Assembly (NCBI GenBank): GCA_910584495.1
Contig: CAJUAR010000006.1
Span: 1-57,809 of the forward strand
DNA length: 57,809 bases
Reading direction: 5' to 3'
From: an uncultured Muribaculaceae bacterium
GTDB taxonomy: Bacteria; Bacteroidota; Bacteroidia; Bacteroidales; Muribaculaceae
Shown here: one piece after another, positions 52,211-57,809 of the stretch
Position numbering within the stretch: the stretch's first letter is position 1
How the letters are laid out: every line of letters starts with the position of its first letter
Notes under the pieces: generated by a model
Database searches by the model: none
Seen by the model: the letters and a program-made list of their open reading frames with translations, nothing else
Told to the model about the DNA's origin: nothing
Made by a program: the position numbers and the translations under genes

Positions 52211-53044
52211 ATGAAACGGACCGAATTAGTAGAACACATATTTGAAAAAGGGTCGTTCCTGTGCGTGGGGCTTGACCCGGACACGGCAAAACTCCCGGCA
52301 TGCCTCGAAGGCGAAGACCACGAACGCGTTACAAAATTCTGCAAAGACATTGTCGATGCCACCGCACCTTATGCTGTGGCCTACAAACCGAATCTTGCCT
52401 TCTTCGAAAGTCTCGGAGCAAAAGGCATTGCAGCCCTGGAAGAAATTGTGTTGTATATCAAGGCAAACTATCCCGACCAGTTTGTGATTGCCGATGCCAA
52501 ACGAGGCGACATAGGCAACACCGCCAAACAGTATGCCCGCACATTTTTCGAAGCCATGAATTTTGATGCTTGCACCTTGAACCCATATATGGGCGAAGAT
52601 GCAGTGAAGCCTTTCCTTGCTTATGAAGACAAGTGGGCCGTGATTCTGGCACTTACCTCGAACCCTTCGGCCACAGATTTCGAAATGGTGAAGGATGAAA
52701 AAGGTGTGGCACTCTACGAGCGTGTGCTTCGTCGCTCGCGCCATTGGGGCTCGCCGGTCGACACAATGTATGTAGTGGGTGCTACCCGTCCCGAATACAT
52801 ACAGAACATACGCACCATCGTTCCACGCCATTTCCTTCTCGTCCCCGGTGTGGGTGCCCAGGGGGGCAGCCTTGAGGAAGTGACCATGGCCGGTTTCAAC
52901 GATGAGTGTGGCCTTCTTGTGAATAGCTCCCGAGGGATTATCTTTGCCTCAAACGGTCCGGACTATGCCCAGGCTGCAGGAAATGCAGCACGTAAAATGG
53001 CCGAGGAGATGGCAGTGCTCATGGCAAAAGCCGTGAATGCTTGA
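52211..53044 (+). CDS. pyrF: Orotidine 5'-phosphate decarboxylase (type 2)
   Basis: Last step of UMP synthesis. The catalytic Asp-Lys-x-x-Asp array is in VIADAKRGDIGNTA (about 94-107). Other motifs: FLCVGLDPDTAKLP near the start, TLNPYMGEDAVKPF and VPGVGAQGGSLEEV. At 277 residues it belongs to the longer type 2 family of Bacteroidetes. Confidence 0.96.
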   Translation: MKRTELVEHIFEKGSFLCVGLDPDTAKLPACLEGEDHERVTKFCKDIVDATAPYAVAYKPNLAFFESLGAKGIAALEEIVLYIKANYPDQFVIADAKRGDIGNTAKQYARTFFEAMNFDACTLNPYMGEDAVKPFLAYEDKWAVILALTSNPSATDFEMVKDEKGVALYERVLRRSRHWGSPVDTMYVVGATRPEYIQNIRTIVPRHFLLVPGVGAQGGSLEEVTMAGFNDECGLLVNSSRGIIFASNGPDYAQAAGNAARKMAEEMAVLMAKAVNA

Positions 53045-53051
53045 AGATTAA

Positions 53052-53083
53052 TTTGAATTTTCCAAAAAAAATCGCTACCTTTG
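53052..53083 (+). promoter_or_regulatory. Bacteroidetes-type promoter of the glycogen synthase-phosphorylase pair
   Basis: TTTG at 53052-53055, exactly 20 bp, then TACCTTTG at 53076-53083: a full consensus match. The start codon at 53112 implies a leader of about 20 nt. Confidence 0.75.
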
Positions 53084-53111
53084 CACTTTCAAAAGCAACG
53101 ATACATAATTT

Positions 53112-54773
53112 ATGGATAATTGCAAACAGGAAATAGAATTACTTTTTGAGACAAGTTGGGAGGTTTGCAACAAAATAGGAGGCATATATGCCGTCCTTTC
53201 AACTAAGGCAAAAACTCTCAAAGAGCAATTTAAGGATAGGGTGATTTTTATCGGACCGGATGTTTGGACATCTGATAATCCTTCACCATATTTGATTGAA
53301 ACCAACACAGCTCTTGATCGTATTGCTCGTAAGGCTATGTTCCCTGCGGGTGTCGATGTCAGAGTGGGGCGTTGGGACATTCCCGGCAAGCCGCTGGCTG
53401 TGCTCGTCAAGTTCGACGGCATGTATAAAACAAAGGATGCCGACTATAGCAGAATGTGGGATCTTTATAAAGTAGATTCGCTGCATGCATATGGCGATTA
53501 TGATGAAGGTTGCGCATTCGGACGTGCGGCAGCAGCAGTAATCAAAGCTTTGGTAGAGGCTTCGGGCACAGCCCCAGACAAAGTTGTGGCTCATTTCGAC
53601 GAGTGGACAACTGCAATGGGTCTCCTTGCTCTCAAGGCCGACATGCCACAGATTGCCACGGTGTTCACCACACATGCAACAAGTATCGGCCGCAGTATCT
53701 GTGGCAACGGCAAGCCCTTGTATTCATATCTGCAAGCTTATAACGGCGACCAGATGGCAGCCGAGCTCAATATGCAGAGCAAACATTCGCTTGAAAAAGC
53801 AGCTGCCTGGCAGGCCGACTGTTTTACAACTGTGAGCGATGTAACCTCGCGCGAAGCCGGCCAGCTCCTTGAGAAAAAAGCCGAAGAGGTGACCCCCAAT
53901 GGCTTTGAACCCAATTTTGTCCCTGTCGGTAAAAAATATGACCTTGCACGAGCAGCAGCCCGTCGACGTTTTATCGATGTTGCCGAGTCGCTAACCGGCA
54001 ACGAATTTAGCGATGACACGTTGATTGTAGCAACATCGGGACGCCTCGAATTTCGAAACAAGGGCTACGATGTATATCTTGATGCGCTCAAGAAACTGTC
54101 CGAAAGGCAGCTTGCTCGCCCGATTCTAGCCTTCGTGCTCGTTCCGGGCTGGAGTGCGGGAGTACGTTCCGATCTGGCCGAAAATATCGAACATCGCCAG
54201 CATGGCCGTCTTTCCGACCCTGTAATCACTCACAGACTGAACAACTACGCGGAAGATCCGATAGTGCAGAACATCCATCGCCTTGGTTTTGTCAATGATG
54301 CGGCTTCTAAAGTTTGCGTAGTTTATGTTCCGAGCTATCTCGATGGTTTCGACGGAATCCTGAACATGTCTTACTACCAGCTGCTTCCCGGCCTGGATAT
54401 GACGGTGTTCCCCTCGTACTATGAACCGTGGGGTTATACGCCCCTCGAAAGCGTGGCTTTCGGTGTGCCCACAATCACCACAAACCTTTCGGGCTTCGGA
54501 TGCTGGGCCGAGGAAAATGGCCGTCAGGGGCTCGAAAAGGGCGGAGTAGTGGTAGTTGAACGAAACGACAACAACTACCAAACTGTTGTCGATGCAATTG
54601 CGGATGCGCTTACCAGTTTTTCATCGCTGGCTCCCAAGGGCAAAGATGTGAAAAGCATCCGTGCGGCAGCCAAGGAAACAGCCGCCATGGCTCAATGGAA
54701 AGATTTTATCAAATACTACGATAATGCATATTGCATTGCATTGAGCAACCGCGATATGCGCACCATAAAGTGA
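53112..54773 (+). CDS. Glycogen synthase, GT3 family (eukaryote-like)
   Basis: Adds glucose to glycogen. The sequence follows the GT3 glycogen synthase pattern of animals and yeast rather than bacterial GlgA (GT5): LLFETSWEVCNKIGGIYAVLSTKA at the start, VVAHFDEWTTAMG, FTTHATSIGRSICGNG, and the catalytic-domain motif FPSYYEPWGYTPLESVAFGVPTITTNLSGFG. GT3 enzymes usually use UDP-glucose, unlike GlgA. At 553 residues it is shorter than eukaryotic forms and lacks the phosphoregulated tails. The phosphorylase gene starts 20 bp later. Confidence 0.92.
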   Translation: MDNCKQEIELLFETSWEVCNKIGGIYAVLSTKAKTLKEQFKDRVIFIGPDVWTSDNPSPYLIETNTALDRIARKAMFPAGVDVRVGRWDIPGKPLAVLVKFDGMYKTKDADYSRMWDLYKVDSLHAYGDYDEGCAFGRAAAAVIKALVEASGTAPDKVVAHFDEWTTAMGLLALKADMPQIATVFTTHATSIGRSICGNGKPLYSYLQAYNGDQMAAELNMQSKHSLEKAAAWQADCFTTVSDVTSREAGQLLEKKAEEVTPNGFEPNFVPVGKKYDLARAAARRRFIDVAESLTGNEFSDDTLIVATSGRLEFRNKGYDVYLDALKKLSERQLARPILAFVLVPGWSAGVRSDLAENIEHRQHGRLSDPVITHRLNNYAEDPIVQNIHRLGFVNDAASKVCVVYVPSYLDGFDGILNMSYYQLLPGLDMTVFPSYYEPWGYTPLESVAFGVPTITTNLSGFGCWAEENGRQGLEKGGVVVVERNDNNYQTVVDAIADALTSFSSLAPKGKDVKSIRAAAKETAAMAQWKDFIKYYDNAYCIALSNRDMRTIK

Positions 54774-54793
54774 ACAATACTTCAAGTAATAAT

Positions 54794-57352
54794 ATGAAAC
54801 TCTCAGTAAGCAACACTAACGCGCCTGTATGGCACGACATTACTGTCAAAGCCGAGCTTCCTCACCAGCTCAAACCTCTCGAAGAGCTGGCAAAGAATCT
54901 TTGGTGGGTTTGGAACAGCGAGGCCAAGACCTTGTTCCGCACTCTTAACCCCGATCTTTGGCGAAAGACAGGTGAAAATCCTGTTATGCTTCTTCAGCAG
55001 CTCTCTTCCGAGCGCATAGCCGAAATTCTTGCCGACGAAGTCCTCATGGCCACTATCAACCATGTATATGCCGACTTCAAGGAGTATATGAAACAGCCTG
55101 TTCGCAAGGATGTTCCATCTATTTCGTATTTCTCGATGGAATATGGTCTTTGCAACTGCTTGAAAATCTATTCCGGAGGTCTCGGCGTGCTTGCCGGCGA
55201 CTATATCAAGGAAGCATCGGACAGCCACATCGACATGACCGCTGTAGGTTTCCTCTATCGTTATGGCTACTTTACTCAGACCCTAAGCGTTGACGGCCAG
55301 CAGATTGCCAACTACGAGCCCCAGAACTTCAACCAGCTGCCCATCGAGCAAGTGTTCGAGGCAGACGGTCGCCCAATGATTGTAGAAGTGCCCTATCCCG
55401 GCCGCATAATCTACTCCCATGTTTGGCGTGTCAATGTAGGCCGCATGAAACTCTACCTGATGGATACGGACTTTGACATGAACAGCGAGTTCGACCGTCC
55501 CATCACTCACAAACTCTACGGCGGCGATTGGGAAAACCGTATCAAACAGGAGTATCTCCTCGGTATTGGCGGTATTATAATGCTCCGTCGTCTGGGTATC
55601 AAAACTCAGCTCTATCACTGCAACGAAGGCCATGCTGCACTTCTCAACCTGCAGCGTCTTGTTGAATATGTGCAGAACGACCACCTTGATTTCAACGTTG
55701 CTCTTGAACTGGTGCGCGCTTCATCGCTTTATACTGTGCATACTCCCGTTCCTGCCGGCCACGACTACTTCGACGAAGGCCTCTTTGGAAAATATATGGG
55801 TGAATACCCCGCCAAACTGGGTATCAGCTGGAACGACCTCATGAACATGGGTCGAGAAAATCCCGATACCAACGAACGTTTCTCCATGAGTGTGTTCGCT
55901 CTTAACACTTGCCAGGAAGCAAACGGTGTGAGCTGGCTCCACGGCGAAGTGTCCAAGAAAATGTTTGCCGGCATTTGGAAGGGATATTCCTGGGAAGAAA
56001 GCCACGTGGGCTATGTGACAAACGGTGTTCACATGCCGACATGGGCTGCCTCGGAATGGAAAGAATTCTACTCTAATGTTCTTGGCCCACAGGTTTTTGA
56101 GAACCAAAGCGATACAAATGCATGGAAGGGCATCTTTGATGTTCCCGACCAGGATATCTGGAACATGCGTGTGGCCCTCAAGAACAAATTCATTAATTTC
56201 GTACGTCGCGATTTCAAAGAAAAATGGCTTGCCAACCAGGGCGATCCTTCGTCGGTGATGAGCATTGTAGACCGCATCAATCCAAATGCCCTGATTATTG
56301 GTTTTGCACGTCGTTTTGCAACCTATAAACGCGCTCACCTTCTGTTCACCGACCTCGACCGTCTGGCCAAGATTGTCAACAACGAGAAGTTCCCCGTGCA
56401 GTTCATCTTTGCCGGCAAAGCCCATCCCGCCGATGGTGCCGGACAGGACCTGATCAAGCGCATTGTAGAAATCAGCCGTATGCCTCAGTTCCTGGGCAAG
56501 ATTATCTTCTTGGAAGACTACAACATGATTGTGGCAAAACGTCTTGTTACCGGTGTCGACATTTGGCTCAACACCCCCACTCGTCCTCTCGAAGCTTCCG
56601 GTACATCGGGCGAAAAGGCCGAAATGAACGGCGTGCTCAATTTCTCGGTTCTTGACGGCTGGTGGTACGAAGGCTACCGCTTCAACGAACGTGCCGGCTG
56701 GGCGCTCACTGACAAGCGCACTTTCACCAACCAGGCACAGCAGGACAAACTCGATGCCGCCACTATCTACTCGATGCTTGAGAACGAAATCATTCCTCTC
56801 TACTTCGAAAAGAACTCGGCAGGCTACTCGCCCAAGTGGATTCAGTACATCAAAGGCTCGATTGGTGACATCGCACCTCACTTCACGATGAAACGTATGA
56901 TTGACGACTATATCAGCCGTTTCTACGACAAAGAAGCAAAACGCAGCGAACGCCTTAAGGCCGACAACTTCCAGCTCGCCAAATCTATTGTGACATGGAA
57001 AGAAAAAGTTGCGCAAGCATGGGATGGTGTCAAGGTTGTTAACTTTACCCACAGCGGCGAACTTAACGCATCCAATACCGGCGACAGCTTCCATGTGGAA
57101 GTAACTGTCGACACCAACGGCCTTGAACGTGACCTCGGCCTCGAACTCGTTGTCTTCCGTCAGGAAGACGGTGTCGAATCGTTTGTCCGCACCGAACAGT
57201 TCAAAGTCGTTAAGCAAGAAGGTAACCAGGTGACCTACGACCTTACATCGAAGATGCGTGATGCCGGCGTATTCCGCTATGGTTTCCGTATCTATCCCAA
57301 GAATCCTGAGCTGCCTCATCGTCAGGACTTCGCTTATACTCGCTGGATCTAA
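54794..57352 (+). CDS. glgP: Alpha-glucan phosphorylase (GT35)
   Basis: Releases glucose-1-phosphate from glycogen or maltodextrin. This is the short bacterial form: the N-terminal DUF3417-type region (LPHQLKPLEELAKNLWWVWNSEAK) precedes the catalytic domain. PLP lies on Lys608 in EASGTSGEKAEMNG. Other motifs: GGLGVLAGDYIKEASD, ACNEG-type HCNEGHAALL, TVHTPVPAGHDYF, and GFARRFATYKRAHLLF. 852 residues. The ATG at 54794 is chosen because the upstream frame overlaps the synthase. Together with the adjacent synthase it covers storage and mobilisation of glycogen. Confidence 0.94.
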   Translation: MKLSVSNTNAPVWHDITVKAELPHQLKPLEELAKNLWWVWNSEAKTLFRTLNPDLWRKTGENPVMLLQQLSSERIAEILADEVLMATINHVYADFKEYMKQPVRKDVPSISYFSMEYGLCNCLKIYSGGLGVLAGDYIKEASDSHIDMTAVGFLYRYGYFTQTLSVDGQQIANYEPQNFNQLPIEQVFEADGRPMIVEVPYPGRIIYSHVWRVNVGRMKLYLMDTDFDMNSEFDRPITHKLYGGDWENRIKQEYLLGIGGIIMLRRLGIKTQLYHCNEGHAALLNLQRLVEYVQNDHLDFNVALELVRASSLYTVHTPVPAGHDYFDEGLFGKYMGEYPAKLGISWNDLMNMGRENPDTNERFSMSVFALNTCQEANGVSWLHGEVSKKMFAGIWKGYSWEESHVGYVTNGVHMPTWAASEWKEFYSNVLGPQVFENQSDTNAWKGIFDVPDQDIWNMRVALKNKFINFVRRDFKEKWLANQGDPSSVMSIVDRINPNALIIGFARRFATYKRAHLLFTDLDRLAKIVNNEKFPVQFIFAGKAHPADGAGQDLIKRIVEISRMPQFLGKIIFLEDYNMIVAKRLVTGVDIWLNTPTRPLEASGTSGEKAEMNGVLNFSVLDGWWYEGYRFNERAGWALTDKRTFTNQAQQDKLDAATIYSMLENEIIPLYFEKNSAGYSPKWIQYIKGSIGDIAPHFTMKRMIDDYISRFYDKEAKRSERLKADNFQLAKSIVTWKEKVAQAWDGVKVVNFTHSGELNASNTGDSFHVEVTVDTNGLERDLGLELVVFRQEDGVESFVRTEQFKVVKQEGNQVTYDLTSKMRDAGVFRYGFRIYPKNPELPHRQDFAYTRWI

Positions 57353-57376
57353 TTCTTCCAACATAATAACACTGCG

Positions 57377-57409
57377 ACAAAGCCCGGAGGTTATCCCTTC
57401 GGGCTTTGT
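57377..57409 (+). terminator. Intrinsic terminator after glgP
   Basis: The stem ACAAAGCCCG/CGGGCTTTGT is extended by four inner pairs (one G-T), with loop TTATC. It lies 24 bp after the glgP stop. On the minus strand it also follows the stop of the outer-membrane-protein remnant, so it may serve both. Confidence 0.82.
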
Positions 57410-57762
57410 TAGAATTTGTAGAGGGGCATTATGTGCAGACTTATCTGGCTGCTTGGTGTGAGAGGCTTGATGTTGTGGACAACCATGTCGTAGTTCGTCA
57501 CTCTGCGGCAGGAGTCAATGCCTCCGGTGAGGTTGAGCCGTTTGTGGAGGCGGAAGTTGATTTGAGTCTCGAGATGGTTGAACATAGCCGTAGAGCTTTC
57601 GCTTTGCTCATCTTACGGCTTATCACCGGTTTTGTTCAAGTAATAGTTTTCATCAGAGCCGCTCCAGGTAAATTGTTTGTAGAATTACCATCGAGAACCC
57701 AGCTGGGTTCCGTAGATAAACGAAACATAGTTCCGATGCCTATAGATGCCGGGATGGGCTCA
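57409..57762 (-). pseudogene. Decayed outer-membrane beta-barrel protein fragment
   Basis: In one minus-strand frame the DNA reads as protein-like sequence broken by in-frame stops at 57760-57762 (TGA), 57685-57687 (TAA) and 57613-57615 (TAA), ending at a TAA at 57409-57411. Segments include NYVSFIYGTQLGSRW, FYKQFTWSGSDENYYLNKTG, TQINFRLHKRLNLTGGID and SQISLHIMPLYKF. Alternating beta character and a terminal Phe suggest the C-terminus of an outer-membrane barrel. All stops share one frame, which argues for a pseudogene rather than chance. No family assigned. The rest of the 57353-57809 interval holds only the terminator and no convincing gene. Confidence 0.45.
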
Positions 57763-57809
57763 ATCCGAAATCCTGGTGCATATGTTAAAACTATAAGTTA
57801 GAAGTGTTA

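Noticed and set aside
55721..57364. 547-codon open frame antisense to glgP
   Set aside because: It lies wholly opposite a strongly conserved phosphorylase, has no domain, signal or promoter, and is explained by codon bias that keeps the complementary frame open.
57406..57801. 131-codon plus-strand open frame after glgP
   Set aside because: It begins inside the terminator hairpin and has no protein character. The opposite strand reads as a broken outer-membrane protein instead.
1..57809. tRNA, rRNA, CRISPR arrays, integrases and complete insertion sequences
   Set aside because: Intergenic regions were read on both strands; none showed cloverleaf, spaced-repeat or transposase signals.

Overview
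The window looks like a chromosomal segment of a gut-type member of the Bacteroidales, possibly a Muribaculaceae relative (family placement is inference only). The evidence is consistent throughout. Several intergenic regions carry the Bacteroidetes promoter pattern TTTG-N19/20-TAnnTTTG. Shine-Dalgarno sequences are mostly weak. The gene content includes lineage-typical families: DUF4831 and DUF4153 proteins, a GT3-type glycogen synthase, a DPE2-like MalQ with starch-binding modules, a surface lipoprotein with an acidic export signal, and a B12-dependent ribonucleotide reductase. I see no rRNA, tRNA, CRISPR array, integrase or complete insertion sequence.

Layout. (1) 34-4756, minus: a tetR-tolC-hlyD-ABC-ABC-permease efflux operon of the E. 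coli cecR/ybhGFSR type. Its promoter and a TetR palindrome are readable, and the permease is cut short at the window edge by a GC-rich direct repeat. (2) 5017-6093, plus: a GH18 surface lipoprotein. (3) 6162-14074, minus: mfd, a CLC transporter, a polyprenyl-phosphate sugar transferase, and the t6A genes sua5 and tsaB. (4) 14175-21992, plus: yicC, dnaE, trxA, a bifunctional NAD(P)HX repair protein with a degenerate epimerase half, and a DUF4831 protein. (5) 22177-25499, plus: thrS-infC-rpmI-rplT. (6) 25588-29148, minus: a MazG-like pyrophosphohydrolase, an acyl-CoA ligase, adk, hpt and a small membrane protein. (7) 29320-39114, plus: nrdJ, malQ and tamB. (8) 39295-43121, plus: a membrane protein with a winged-helix regulator, then a compact four-gene cassette (M50-like protease, YqiA-like hydrolase, PH-like membrane protein, flavin-binding protein). 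(9) 43286-45135, minus: an NrtR-family regulator with an ADP-ribosylglycohydrolase, with palindromic operators around its promoter. (10) 45371-57352, plus: gyrA, a TPR protein, prfA, a DUF4153 protein, pyrF, glycogen synthase and glucan phosphorylase. (11) 57409-57762, minus: a decayed outer-membrane-protein fragment.

Most of the window is core housekeeping: replication and repair, translation, nucleotide synthesis, t6A modification and glycogen turnover. The accessory interest lies in four places: the NrtR/ADP-ribosylglycohydrolase pair, where one enzyme could release the ligand that the regulator senses; the 40.4-43.1 kb cassette; the asymmetric ABC pair with its broken permease; and gene remnants at 43.2 kb and 57.4 kb. 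I found no unmistakably new system. The strongest candidate for a coherent, testable circuit is NrtR/ADP-ribosylglycohydrolase.
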